64,000 nt of DNA from Glossina fuscipes (Eukaryota > Arthropoda > Insecta > Diptera > Glossinidae): positions 15,603,556-15,667,555 of the forward strand of contig NW_023998416.1 in NCBI RefSeq assembly GCF_014805625.2. The letters run 5' to 3'. This document shows positions 25,715 through 37,362 of the stretch, piece by piece. The number at the start of each line of letters is the position of its first letter. The stretch's first letter is position 1. The translations under genes were made by a program, and so were the position numbers. The notes beneath the pieces are model-generated. The model saw only the letters and a list, made by a program, of their open reading frames with translations, ran no database searches and had not been told where the DNA came from.

Positions 25715-26345
25715 CTCTTGCGATACAAGGATGTACTGAGCTTGTGAGGCAGTCTACAAAATCCAGCAGAACTTCAGGTAGATCCACCTTTTCTTATATA
25801 ACGATCGATTCCGAGTCACTAAGTAAATTGATCTAAGCTTGTCTGTCTTGAGTTTGTTCACATATTCTTGTTTTAATCCATAGACCGTAAATTTTGTTAC
25901 ATTTTGATCGTCCATCATTTGCCCATGTGAGTTTATGTTCAACTCATATGCGCCAATTTTTGAGGTTTTTGATGAAATTTGAAATATCGATGAATGCAAT
26001 AACGCAGCAGCTAGCAGCACAAGGACTCGATAGATCTATCGGTAAATCACCCATTAATTCAGAAGCACTTCCTGAATCAATCTGAGCTTTTATGTCCGCA
26101 AGTCTGCCTGAGATGTGCCTACATTTCTTGGTGCTCAATCTACAGATCGCAACTTATGAGATATTTCGATGAAATTAGATACAACGACATATTTTGACCC
26201 AAGAACTCCCACTATTGACAATAGCTCGGATCGAATCACTTTTTCAATTACTTCCCATATAAAGCTGCGTTTTCAGATGAAATATAAATGGCCGCACTAA
26301 GCGATGTAGGGTATTTAATCTTGTCCCAGGAACCACTATAATGTT
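25715..26345 (+). repeat. R1 dispersed repeats, two adjacent partial copies
   Basis: Sense boxes occur twice (about 25720-25920 and 26010-26345). The second ends in 'ccactataatgtttttattt'. Either two insertions or one copy with an internal duplication. Confidence 0.65.
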
Positions 26346-26971
26346 TTTATTTCTTTGGATTTCAATATGCGTGAGACCCTCAAAGGTTCATCACATCAGG
26401 ATTAGGCAATATTTCTTCTTCTTTCTATTTGCACCAGTTCCTAGGTTGTTAATAAACATTTGTTGGAAATTTTAAGGTTTTTCCATACAGCTAGATTACT
26501 TGGCAAAATAGTAAAAATAAGAGGGTACACTTTCTTAAAGTCAACCTATCGTTCGATGATTGATAATGACGGATCAAACCAAGCAAACCCATTACATTTC
26601 ATTTTAATTCATTTATTTGTTTCAACTAAGTAACTACATAATGAATCATGGTGTGCGTATGTATTTATTGGATAATTTGAATGATTTTCAAAAATTAATC
26701 GAAAAAATTGAAAAAGAAAAGTTCATTAATTTCCATAGCCGCTAACCCTGGTAATATTTCCTAAAAAAGTAAACAATAAACGGATTTTCAAGATAATAAT
26801 TTGTTGCTTAATACTATGCACATAGAAAACACTTAATTATTTTAAATTTACAAATTACTTACAAATTTACAAAATAAACATTACTTTCCAAATCAAGGAA
26901 AATTTGGAAACGTTTACGAAGAATTTTTACCAACTTGTTGGTTTTGTATGCAAACTGTTTTCAGGCAATTA

Positions 26972-27545
26972 TTAGGTGTTTGCAAAAACTTTGATCATTG
27001 ACTTCTACTGCTAACGATAATGATAAAGAAATGTGAAATGCCAGTGTATATAACAGTTAAATTCGATGGTTTTGACCAGCCTTTAGAGGCGTTCACAAAC
27101 TTATGCCGGTTCATCACATTCCAATTACCGATTTTGTGCTCAAATGTTTAAAAGTTACACGAATTCACTGAAAATGTCATTTTTTTGGCACTTGTTGCAA
27201 GATTTGTCCATTGTTGCAGCTCGAAAAGGAAGTTCCGGCAAAACCAACGTACTCACCAGACATGGCGCCTCCTGGTTACCGCCTGTTCATATGGATGCAA
27301 CATGGCTTGGTTGGACCGCGGATCTGCATAGTTGAATAAGTCCGAAAATGGCTCGTTGGACGGATCGCTACGAAACCGATATATAAGTTCTTCCGTCATG
27401 ATATCGCCATGTTGCCAAATATATTGTAAAATGTTGTGGAAAATAATAGAAATTAAAATTGATTAAAATTTAATATAGTACCAAATTTCCACAAGAAATG
27501 CCTTTTCCAAGTGAAGAAGTGATCATAATTTTTGCAAACACCTAA
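26972..27545 (+). mobile_element. Internally deleted mariner-family transposon with intact ends
   Basis: Both ends carry a 26-bp terminal inverted repeat beginning TTAGGTGTTTGCAAAAA (24 of 26 positions match between the ends), and a TA dinucleotide flanks each side as the expected target duplication. Inside, the plus strand near 27240-27450 encodes in shifted frames a mariner transposase C-terminus (the Y-S-P-D-M-A-P-P motif, then an L-F-x-x-M-x-H-G-L type stretch, and further on F-F-R-H-D-I). Only ~574 bp remain of the usual ~1.3 kb and the frame has stops, so it is non-autonomous. It ends about 180 bp upstream of the NUDT19-like start codon. Confidence 0.85.
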
Positions 27546-27725
27546 TAACAAAATTTTGAATTTAAACAGAATACGACTTTTTGAAAAGCGGTTTTTCGGT
27601 TTTTCATATGCGATGCTGATGCAGAATATGTCAACACTGCAAATCACAGATGGTGAATAAATTTGCCCATTTTATTATCAAATTGTGCCGTTTGATAAGA
27701 TAAAATATATTTCCAATTTTAGCAA

Positions 27726-29009
27726 ATGGCCAAGCAATTAAACTTTCGTACGTCTGCTAGTTTAATTTTATTAGCTAAGGATAAATTAAAGCCGAAGGGA
27801 CCAGCTGATTATAAAGTAAGTTTGTACAAAGCAGAAGCATATATGGATTTTAGTGAATTTGCATTACAAGTAGACTTTGCTATTCAATCGTCATGAGAAA
27901 TCAACCTTCATGCCAAATTCTGCCGTATTTCCTGGCGGGGTAAGTGAAACGACGGATGAGTCTCCTTTATGGTATCAACACTTTCAAAAATTCGGCGTAA
28001 CTAAGGAACAATTAGACACAACATACGCATTTAAAGGTGCACGTACAGGAATTTATAAAAACGAAAATCCTAACCTTCTTAAAAGGTACGTTGTCGCCTC
28101 CAAAAAACGCTTAGAATAAAATATTTCCATAGAGAATTGTCACTACGCATAACTGCTATTCGAGAGACTTTCGAAGAGGTGGGAATAATGTTATGCCTCG
28201 ATACAAATTCTTTGCGAGAAAGCCACCATAAAATTTATGGTGCCTTTAAGGAAGATTTTGATCGTCGGTATTGGCAGAAGGTGGTGCACGGTGACGCTTC
28301 AAAATTTCTTACTCTTTGCGAAGAGCTGAAAATCGTACCTGATCTATGGAGTTTGCACGAATGGTCCAATTGGTTTACGCCATCAACATTTAAGAAACGG
28401 TATTCTACAAGACAAATCTAGAAGAATTAAATTTTTAAAAGCAATCATTTTATATATTTTTTAAGATTTGATACAGCCTTTTTCATGGTAGCTTTAGAGA
28501 ACGTTCCAGAATTGTTAATCGAACCTAATGAAGTCAAAGACTATGCGGTAAGCAAATTTTCTACATATACACAAGTGAAATATATTTTCTATTTAAAACA
28601 GTGGAAAACGCCTTTAGATTTTCTAAAAGCTTATCACCGAAAAGAATGCTGGCTTCCGCCGCCACAAATTTATGAACTCTCACGCTGCTTAAATTTTAAC
28701 GAGCTATCGCAGATCATCGCTTATGCTCGACAGCATGCGAACAAGGGATCGATTGTTACTTTACCTGTACTCTATAAGTGTACCGATGGTCAAGTAAGTT
28801 TATTGCCTGGTGATCAAATGTATCCAACCGATCCTTATCTGAGCCAATGTGCGATCGCTACTGACAAAAGTATAGAAGCATTTCGTAGAAACGTTCAACA
28901 TTTGCATCGTATTGAATTTTTTGGTTCCCACGATGTTGTAATACGTATGAATATCGAACCATTTGTTGGGCACGTGCGTCCAGTTAATGCTAATCCGAGA
29001 CGTGAATGA
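27726..29009 (+). CDS. NUDT19-type Nudix hydrolase (acyl-CoA/CoA diphosphatase family)
   Basis: Exons 27726-27815, 27874-28085, 28133-28399, 28466-28547 and 28602-29009 give 352 residues, all phases consistent. The N-terminus F-R-T-S-A-S-L-I-L-L-A leads into M-P-N-S-A-V-F-P-G-G-V. The Nudix catalytic helix A-I-R-E-T-F-E-E-V-G-I lies after the long insertion typical of NUDT19/RP2 proteins, and R-F-D-T-A-F-F follows. Relatives hydrolyse CoA and acyl-CoAs to 3',5'-ADP and phosphopantetheine products, often in peroxisomes; here the C-terminus ends P-R-R-E, with no SKL-like peroxisomal signal, so the location is open. It converges on Phb1, with 447 bp between stops. Confidence 0.93.
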
Positions 29010-29071
29010 AAACAAAAAATATCCAAATCTAATTTAATCAAAATGCATTTAATTATTAGTTTTTTAATGTG

Positions 29072-29077
29072 AATAAA
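29072..29077 (+). terminator. NUDT19-like gene poly(A) signal
   Basis: Canonical AATAAA 62 nt after the stop codon. Confidence 0.7.
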
Positions 29078-29427
29078 ACATCAGACTGCAAAGTCTATAA
29101 GTTCGAAAGTCAAGCAAGGTTTTAAGAATTTGTCTATTTTGCCATCAAATGAGAGATCATTTGGACAGATCATTTAGCTTAGCAAAGAACCAAAAACACT
29201 CAGAAATGCAATTGAATTCGCCTGATTTCTGCGGAAGCTTTTATTCAACAATATTAAAAAAATATTCATTTTTACTTATAGCTGACCAGTTAGCTTCATT
29301 GCAGACAAAAAAGTTCAGAAATTAGTTTTATGTCAATGTTTATAAAGAATTAATTCACAAAAAGGCAATGGTGGAATCTTCCAAATGTTTCCGGACCACA
29401 GTTTTGAGAGGAATATAAATGCCGAAA

Positions 29428-29433
29428 TTTATT
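29428..29433 (-). terminator. Phb1 poly(A) signal
   Basis: AATAAA on the minus strand, 24 nt after the Phb1 stop codon. Confidence 0.7.
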
Positions 29434-29456
29434 GTAAAATTTTTTCGAAGGCGCAT

Positions 29457-30357
29457 TTATTGCGCTAATGTGGAAGGTAGATTAAGTAATGTATTTTGGT
29501 TTCCAGGTAAATAGGCTACACCGCGACTTCTAGACAGTTGATAGGCGATGTCTTCGGCAGCTTCTATACGGCGTAATTCTACTAAACCGTCGCCTGCTTC
29601 ACCGAATGCTTTGGCTAACAATCCAGCAGCAGTAGCATCACCTTCCGCTGAAATGATAGCCGCCAATTTCTGCTGTTCAGCCTTTTCCACCACAAAACGA
29701 GCTTTTTCAGCTTCTTGTTGCGCCACTTGCTTCATTTCGACAGCCAAAGTAAATTCGCGTCCGAAAGTTAAATGAGTGATAGAAATATCATCCAAAATAA
29801 AGCCAAACTGTTTAGCACGTTCAGTCAATTCGTCTGATACTCGTTGGGAAACCATCTATGAGAAGATAATTGTGAAAAATTGTTCAATATACACTCAGGA
29901 TACACCTAATTTCCTAGATAATTACCTCACGCTGTGTTATCAATTCGCCGGCATCAAATTGGGCTACAACAGCCTTTAAAACTTCGGGGGCTATGGAAGG
30001 CAACACTCTCTCATCATAGTCCTGGCCCAAAATAGTGTAAATTTTTGGCAATTGATCTGGTATGGGACGATATAAAATTCGCAAGGTGATATTAACATTT
30101 TGTAAATCTTTACTGCCGGTGACCACGGGAACATTTCGTGGTTGTGAGCGTATATCGTAAATTATCGGACGTTGAACCCAAGGTATAAAGAAATGTGTGC
30201 CTTCGCCAGTAACTTCATTTTTAACACCGGTAAACCGGTCAAATATAACTGCACGATGCCCACCGTCGACGTTATATAATGCTGAATTGACAACGCCTCC
30301 CACAATAGCAACACCTAAACCAAATTGTCCGACACGGTTCAAAAATTGCGCAGCCAT
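29457..30357 (-). CDS. Phb1: Prohibitin 1 (Phb1; l(2)37Cc)
   Basis: Coding exons 30357-29926 and 29855-29457 give 276 residues, the same length as the Drosophila protein. The N-terminus [14 protein letters not shown] is the membrane anchor. The SPFH core follows ([11 protein letters not shown] and [10 protein letters not shown]), then the coiled-coil region with [13 protein letters not shown]. The family forms ring complexes with Phb2 in the inner mitochondrial membrane. The coding part starts in an exon with a clear acceptor (cag at 30372-30370), so a noncoding leader exon is likely upstream. The leader contains an ATG-AAG-TAA whose stop overlaps the start codon. Confidence 0.97.
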
Positions 30358-30372
30358 TACTTCATTAATCTG

Positions 30373-33300
30373 AAAAAATAAAAATATATCAAATTTGCAA
30401 AAATTAAAAATAAATATTATATGTTTTTTTAGGTTAGCTACACACAAGGCATGATATGCAATGTTAGTCGCTTCCTTTAAAATTCTTACTACAAGCTATG
30501 CAAGGGGTATACCTAAGATAAAAATTTTTATATGTATTCTCATAAATATTGAAACGTATAACAATTCTACCTTTTATGTAGAAAATTTAATGTAAATCAA
30601 AAAATTATTACAAAATCACTAAAATGCCGCACAGAAGAAAAAATAGGATTATTATGTTTGCGATGATTAAATACCGATATTTTCATAAGTACAGAGTTCT
30701 CCTTTCATTCCTATTTCTAAGAGATTGTCGAGCAATTGGCATTGACGTTAATTATGGCAACATTGTTTACTACGGTTTGTCTTCAATGCATGAATTTCTC
30801 TCTGAACTCCCACGACAAAACATTGAAAAAGAATTTCAACGTAATAAGGAATAATTTTGCATAAAGGAATAAAGTGCATCCTTAAAAGTGTACTTGGAAA
30901 TAAGTGCAAAGAAAAATTATGTTAAAAGTTTTCTGCTTAATAGATAGTGAATAACAAAAAGTGAGGTAAAAAAATTTTTACGTTATATATAAAAAAAATT
31001 ATCGACCGCAAAATTATATTTGTGTGCGTATAGAGAATTACTTAACGTAATTTCTAATGGTTTTATTTGATTTTAGCAGTGGAGGAGAGAAAAAGAGTAA
31101 AATTAGAAGAAATTTGTGATTATATTTTTAATGATAATGTGTACAAACGGTAAATTTTACTTGATCAGCAAAGGCAACCTTGTAGTATTTATGGAGTCTT
31201 AAGTGCAATTTTATCCTTCTATTCTGTCGCGATGAAAGTGAAACATAAAATTTGGATAACAACAGTAATTAAACAAAAATTGTTAGAAGAAAAATCCTTA
31301 TAAATTTCTAAATTGTGGCAATAAAATCACACACATTTAAACGCATACGCCTTACGATCCGAAATAGATATACGGCTGAGTAATAAATATTGGACTAAGC
31401 TTGTTTGCTTTCGCCAATTTCGCCTAATGACAGAAGTTTTTATACTTTCTCTTGCTCATACTATCAGTTACTGCTGCCATCATCTTTTTTAATGATGATA
31501 TCATAAGGAGAACTATGTATACATTTGTTGTATGGAAGGAAAATTACAGTTTTTAACTTTATAACATTTTCACGTAAATATTTTCTCTGTCGTCATTTCT
31601 AAAGATTTTAATTCATTTTGCACAGTCATATTCACTCATTTCTTATCACTGTACGTATTTTTGACATTTTGCATGTAGACTACATTTTTACCTCTTCCAT
31701 ACATATTTTATGAAATCACCTCAATATTATTACCACCTGTTGGATCGGTGAGTTAAGTTCATGTATTTCGCTTACATATATTTGTGTTTGAAATATTTTT
31801 CTTGCGTGCGCGTACGGAAATGATTAGGAAATTATATATGTGTTTTTAGGGGCAGTGCTTCTACGGCTTCACGAATAAAATTATTGTGCTTTAAAGGCAT
31901 AATCTACATTCGTATGTATAACTTTACACATTACAAAATACTTGTTTCTTGTGATAAGTGGTAAAATGACACAATGTAGGAAACGAAACTGACTTCTTAC
32001 TCAAGTGTTAGCTTTAAGTAGAAGGAAAGGTGAATCGCGTTCGGATTTCAAGTTCGGAAATCATCAGCAAAGCTGAGGTTCATTAAGTGATATACTTTCA
32101 ATATCATATTTTAATTGGACACGAATCGGGTCATCTGTATACTTGTCAAAGCCGTACAAACGTCAGTGGAAATGAACGAAAAAAAGGAGAAAAATCTAAA
32201 GCACTCTTCATCGAATTCGTACACAATATAGTGACTTCAAATTTGAAAGGAAATATTTGTCTTTCTCTTATTAACACCTATAAACAGGCTTTGACGTTTA
32301 AAGTAAATTTCCGAATCCATCTAGACCTTCTCGCATGTCTGTTCGCTCATTGTTGATAATTTTAAAGTCGCAGAAGTTAGTAAATTCATTTCGGACGTAT
32401 GAATGCAGGTATGGTGCAATTATAAACTTTCCGTTCGGTTGTAAACATTACCGAAAGCAAATTTAATTATTTTAGTCATTATAATGTAAAGAGCAGGTTC
32501 TGGGAAACTTAAGAGTATACACATTTTTGATCAGCCTGAGGATTTGAAAGTTTAATACGTAAATTATTTTAAATTACGTATTCATATATGTTCAACTTTT
32601 TCGCTAGCTCTGCCGTATGGTGCGTTGCTTTGTTGAAACCACATGCCGGAGGCGTCAAACTTTTACAATGCGTACCAAATTGAAAATGAGAAGGTAATAG
32701 GTATTCAAGGCGAATTCTAGCTCTCTTACCTGTTATTATACCGCTTGCTTTTTAAATATGAAGTTGACTTAGTTAACGTCAACAACGCTTCACTTCATTC
32801 GTTGTAAATCAACCATAAATATTTATTAGCTTTAATTAAATGGTTTTATTTTGATTTAATGGCTCTCGTAGAATGTCATATATCATTACATTGATGGTTT
32901 TGTAGAAAAAGTTAATATTAACAAATTATTGCAGTAGATGATGGGCTTATTGACCAGTGGTAAAATAGTTATATTAAACATTTTATGAAAAACATTTAAA
33001 ATCTTATAAAAAATACGACCGACCGCACTACAAAAAAATTATACCAATTACTCTATTTTCCCATTTAATTAGAGTTAAACTGCAATCATGCTAGATGCCG
33101 TTATTTATACATTAATATTCCCCGGTGTTGATGATGAGTAGCGTGTCAGCGCCTTTAATGAATGGTCTATAAGTTGTATAGTTTTGCATAGCATTTACCG
33201 TTTATTATTAGCATGAAGGACATTAGAGGGTAATTAACGGTTTATTTATGCAACAAATCGTTTGCCACTAACTTTCAAAAGAACCGCATACAAAATATAT

Positions 33301-33402
33301 TCCGTCTCCATTCATATCGTAACAACGAAAATCGATAAATAAGTTAGTTATGTATTAATGAAGATTTTGTTCTTAATTTTTTCTTTTAGAAATGATGATA
33401 GC
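30373..33402. other. Gene-free spacer upstream of Phb1 and the flippase gene
   Basis: 3 kb between divergent genes. Likely holds the promoters and untranslated leader exons of both. A splice acceptor (ttcttttag) ends at 33389, 13 nt before the flippase start codon. The open frames at 30624-30854 and 32087-32356 look like chance. Confidence 0.5.
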
Positions 33403-36400
33403 ATGGCTAGTTTAAATAATAGCAACGGTGTAGGAGGAGGAGGTAGTGCTACGAACACAAATGTCAGTCACGAACCACGACGTCAAGTGCATTTGTGGTG
33501 GGGTCAACGTTTATGGCAAGCCCTCAGAGGTCGCATACATATGCGGACACCACCTCCAACCACACCCGACGACGATATGGCGACAACAGCAGCAGTGGGG
33601 GGTCTTGATGAGAGCGAGAAACGCGTCATATTCATAAACCGGCCACAAATAGGGAAATTCTGCAACAACCATATATCTACAGCCAAATACAGTGTTGTAA
33701 GCTTTTTACCTTCGTTTCTTTTTGAACAATTTCGCAGATATGCAAATTGTTTTTTTCTTTTAATTGCCATACTGCAACAAATACCGGATGTATCCCCCAC
33801 GGGACGTTTCACTACATTAGTACCTTTAATACTAATTTTAGCCGTGAGTGGAATTAAAGAAATTATCGAAGATGTGAAAAGACATAGGGCGGATAATGAG
33901 ATCAATCACCGTTCAGTAGAGCATTTGACCAATGGAATATGGTTGACAATACGTTGGGAGCAACTCCAAGTGGGAACCATTGTTAAGATACCCAATAACA
34001 CTTTCTTTCCGGCTGATCTAATACTACTGTCGTCTAGTGAACCGCAGGGCATGTGTTTCATAGAAACATCCAATTTAGATGGAGAAACCAATTTGAAAAT
34101 ACGCCAAGGCGTTCCAGCTACAGCTAAACTACTCGAAACTAAAGATTTATTGGAATTGGATGGTACTGTGGAATGTGAACAGCCTAATCGAATGTTATAC
34201 GAATTTAATGGTGTATTGAAAGAACACGAAAAGCAAAGCGTAGCATTAGGTCCAGATCAAATTTTACAGAGGGGAGCTGTTTTACGCAATACGTCTTGGA
34301 TTTTCGGTATGGTCGTTTACACTGGTCATGAGACTAAGCTAATGAAGAACTCTACGTCAGCCCCTTTGAAAAGATCGACGGTGGATCGGCTAATCAATAC
34401 CCAAATACTTATGCTGTTTATGATTTTGCTGGGTTTATGTTTAACTAGTGCCATTTTCAATTTCATTTGGACTCGCAATTATTTTGAAAAATATTGGTAT
34501 TTGGGCTTAACCGATTTCAAGAGTCGAAATTTTGGATATAATCTTTTAACGTTTATTATACTCTTTAATAATCTGATACCGATCTCATTGCAAGTCACTT
34601 TAGAGCTGGTTCGATTTTTGCAAGCTCATTTCATTAATTACGATATGCAAATGTATCATTCTGACTCTGATACGCCATCTGTAGCTCGTACATCTAATCT
34701 AAATGAAGAACTGGGTATGGTCAAGTATATATTTTCTGATAAAACTGGTACTTTAACACGCAACGAAATGGTGTTTCGCAAATGCTCCATAGCTAACCTT
34801 GTCTACCAAACCGAAAATACGCCAGAACAAAGTTTGGTGGTACAGCATCTCTTAAGCCAACACGATAACGCTGCCATCATTAAAGAATTCTTAGTACTTT
34901 TATCCGTGTGTCATACTGTTATACCGGAAAAAAACCCGGACGGTTCTATTACTTATCATGCAGCTAGTCCCGACGAACGCGCTCTAGTAGAAGGGGCTAA
35001 GCTTTTCGGGTATGTGTTCGAAACGCGCACTCCACATCACGTCGAAATAAACGCTTTGGGAGAAAAAGAGCAATATGAAATTTTAAACGTTTTAGAATTT
35101 ACTTCGGTTCGCAAACGAATGTCGGCTATAGTAAGAACACCTGAAGGCGAAATCAAATTGTTCTGCAAAGGAGCTGACAGTGTAATTTATGAGCGTTTGG
35201 CTCAGGATGGCCAAGCATTTCGTGATGTTACGTTAACCCATTTAGAAGAATTCGCCGTTGAAGGATTGCGTACCCTCTGCTGTGCAGTGGCGGTTATACC
35301 TGAGGACGTTTACAACGATTGGCAAACTACTTATCACAAAGCCTCCACATCAATAACCGACAGAGAAAGTAAAGTGGCAGAAGCTGCCAATCTTATAGAA
35401 AACAATCTTACGCTTCTGGGGGCCACCGCGATAGAAGACAAACTACACGAGGGTGTGCCCGAAACCATAGCATCTCTTTTGGAAGCAGGCATATTCATAT
35501 GGGTTTTGACTGGCGACAAACAAGAAACCGCCATTAATATTGGGCATTCCTGTCGTTTGATTTCGCCCACAATGGACATTGTTATACTTAACGAAGAGAG
35601 CTTAGATGCAACTCGTGAAGTTATCCATCGGCATTCTAGTGAATTGCAAACTAATACTAACAAAAATTGCAATGTTGCTCTAGTGATTGATGGGAAAACC
35701 TTAAAATATGCTTTAAGCTGTGATCTCAGACGTGAGTTCCAAGAACTATGCACTGGCTGTCGAGTAGTAATCTGCTGTCGAGTTTCACCCATACAAAAAG
35801 CAGAAATCGTCGAAATGATTACCACCTCAACAAGGGCTGTTACATTGGCAATTGGTGACGGAGCCAATGATGTTGCTATGATTCAAAAAGCTAATGTAGG
35901 CGTAGGCATTTCCGGTGTAGAAGGCTTGCAAGCTTCCTGCGCCTCCGATTATTCTATCGCGCAGTTTCGTTTCTTAAAACGGCTGCTATTAGTGCATGGT
36001 GCTTGGAATTATCGACGTATTACCAAATTGATATTATACTCGTTCTATAAGAACGTCTGCCTTTATGTTATCGAATTATGGTTTGCTATATATTCAGGTT
36101 GGTCGGGCCAAATTTTATTTGAACGCTGGATTATAGGTCTATACAATGTGATGTTCACCGCATTTCCTCCTATGGCGATTGGTATCTTTGAGAAAGTCTG
36201 CTCAGCCGAAACTATGCTGAAATATCCGCTGCTTTACAAGCCATCGCAAAATGCCAAACTATTTAATGTGAAAGTGTTCTGGGTGTGGATTATGAATGCT
36301 CTACTCCATTCCATTATTCTTTTCTGGATGCCACTGTTGGCTTGCCAAAAGGAGACATTATGGCTTCACGGTAAAACGGCTGACTACTTACTGCTTGGCA

Positions 36401-36948
36401 ATCATGTCTATACATATGTAATTGTAACGGTATGTTTGAAAGCTGGTCTTTCAACTAATTCGTGGACATGGCTAACGCATGCCTCTATTTGGGGTTCGAT
36501 AGCGTTATGGTTTCTTTACATCATCATATATAGTAAATTTTGGCCATTTCTCCCGTTGGCTGCCAATTTTGCTGGAATGGATCGCATTCTCTTCAGCACG
36601 CCTGTATTTTGGTTAGGTCTAATCCTAATACCGATAACCACCCTGTTAGCAGACGTCCTGTTTAAGTTGGTACAAAACACTGTTTTTAAATCCCTAACGG
36701 AAGCTGTACGCGAATCAGAAATAAGACAACGCGATCCAGATGACGTTATGAACGAAACGAGATCCTCATTCACAGAGACAGCCAGACTTTTACGTAACGT
36801 ATTTGTTAGACGTGCCACCACACGGGTTGATATCGATGTTGAATTGTCACATGGTTACGCCTTCTCCCAGGAAGAGGGTGGTGCTGTTTCGCAATCAACT
36901 ATAATACGCTCGTATGATACAAATTTGCAAAAACCGCGGGGCGACTAG
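33403..36948 (+). CDS. ATP8A: P4-type phospholipid flippase, ATP8A class
   Basis: A single uninterrupted frame of 1181 residues. P4-ATPases move phosphatidylserine or phosphatidylethanolamine to the cytosolic leaflet with a CDC50 partner. Seen in order: Q-Q-I-P-D-V-S-P-T-G after TM1, the actuator D-G-E-T at 226, the phosphorylation site D446 in D-K-T-G-T-L-T, nucleotide-binding K-G-A-D, T-G-D at 703, the hinge G-D-G-A-N-D at 818, then the C-terminal membrane helices and an S-H-G-Y-A-F-S-Q-E-E tail typical of ATP8A. The membrane motif P-I-S-L follows N-N-L. I start at 33403 (A-T-G-G-C-T) because the frame upstream crosses a splice acceptor at 33389; an out-of-frame ATG lies 11 nt earlier. It is the only long gene here with an intronless coding region; an A13 run follows 55-60 nt after the stop. 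Confidence 0.95.
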   Translation: MASLNNSNGVGGGGSATNTNVSHEPRRQVHLWWGQRLWQALRGRIHMRTPPPTTPDDDMATTAAVGGLDESEKRVIFINRPQIGKFCNNHISTAKYSVVSFLPSFLFEQFRRYANCFFLLIAILQQIPDVSPTGRFTTLVPLILILAVSGIKEIIEDVKRHRADNEINHRSVEHLTNGIWLTIRWEQLQVGTIVKIPNNTFFPADLILLSSSEPQGMCFIETSNLDGETNLKIRQGVPATAKLLETKDLLELDGTVECEQPNRMLYEFNGVLKEHEKQSVALGPDQILQRGAVLRNTSWIFGMVVYTGHETKLMKNSTSAPLKRSTVDRLINTQILMLFMILLGLCLTSAIFNFIWTRNYFEKYWYLGLTDFKSRNFGYNLLTFIILFNNLIPISLQVTLELVRFLQAHFINYDMQMYHSDSDTPSVARTSNLNEELGMVKYIFSDKTGTLTRNEMVFRKCSIANLVYQTENTPEQSLVVQHLLSQHDNAAIIKEFLVLLSVCHTVIPEKNPDGSITYHAASPDERALVEGAKLFGYVFETRTPHHVEINALGEKEQYEILNVLEFTSVRKRMSAIVRTPEGEIKLFCKGADSVIYERLAQDGQAFRDVTLTHLEEFAVEGLRTLCCAVAVIPEDVYNDWQTTYHKASTSITDRESKVAEAANLIENNLTLLGATAIEDKLHEGVPETIASLLEAGIFIWVLTGDKQETAINIGHSCRLISPTMDIVILNEESLDATREVIHRHSSELQTNTNKNCNVALVIDGKTLKYALSCDLRREFQELCTGCRVVICCRVSPIQKAEIVEMITTSTRAVTLAIGDGANDVAMIQKANVGVGISGVEGLQASCASDYSIAQFRFLKRLLLVHGAWNYRRITKLILYSFYKNVCLYVIELWFAIYSGWSGQILFERWIIGLYNVMFTAFPPMAIGIFEKVCSAETMLKYPLLYKPSQNAKLFNVKVFWVWIMNALLHSIILFWMPLLACQKETLWLHGKTADYLLLGNHVYTYVIVTVCLKAGLSTNSWTWLTHASIWGSIALWFLYIIIYSKFWPFLPLAANFAGMDRILFSTPVFWLGLILIPITTLLADVLFKLVQNTVFKSLTEAVRESEIRQRDPDDVMNETRSSFTETARLLRNVFVRRATTRVDIDVELSHGYAFSQEEGGAVSQSTIIRSYDTNLQKPRGD

Positions 36949-37362
36949 AAACGCAAACAGTATTGGGCAAGACAAAAATTCTAATATAAAATCCAACCAA
37001 TCGACAAAAAAAAAAAAAATGCAAAAATCTTTTTAAATAGCAAATTAACTAGTAACGAATCGAATTAAATTTAGAATTTCTCTCTTTAGAAACGATTTTC
37101 TACTCCGAGCATCGAAATCGAAAAAGTCCGTATTTAAATTTTACGTGAATTAGAAAAACCAATCTTTTTCTTATTTTCCAAGTTTTTCATCTCTGTTCTG
37201 ATTTACTGTTTTTGTACTTTTACTGCAAACGTTTGGATTCATTAGCAAAAAGGGATGAATGAATGCCTGGGGAACTAATTCTAATTGATATTTAAGTTAT
37301 TATAGTTTGTCGTTATTATATACAACGATACAACGAAACTTTGTTCTGCTATAAGCCTACAA
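36949..37362 (+). other. Flippase 3' flank
   Basis: No canonical AATAAA was seen; an ATTAAA lies near 37064. The A-rich run at about 37004-37016 could be genomic or a retrocopy tail. Confidence 0.4.

Noticed and set aside
27144..27335. 63-aa plus frame ahead of the NUDT19-like gene
   Set aside because: It is part of the frame-shifted mariner transposase relic, not a host gene.
33358..33402. Upstream in-frame ATG extending the flippase by 15 residues
   Set aside because: The extension runs through a polypyrimidine tract and splice acceptor; the residues are hydrophobic and unlike ATP8A N-termini.
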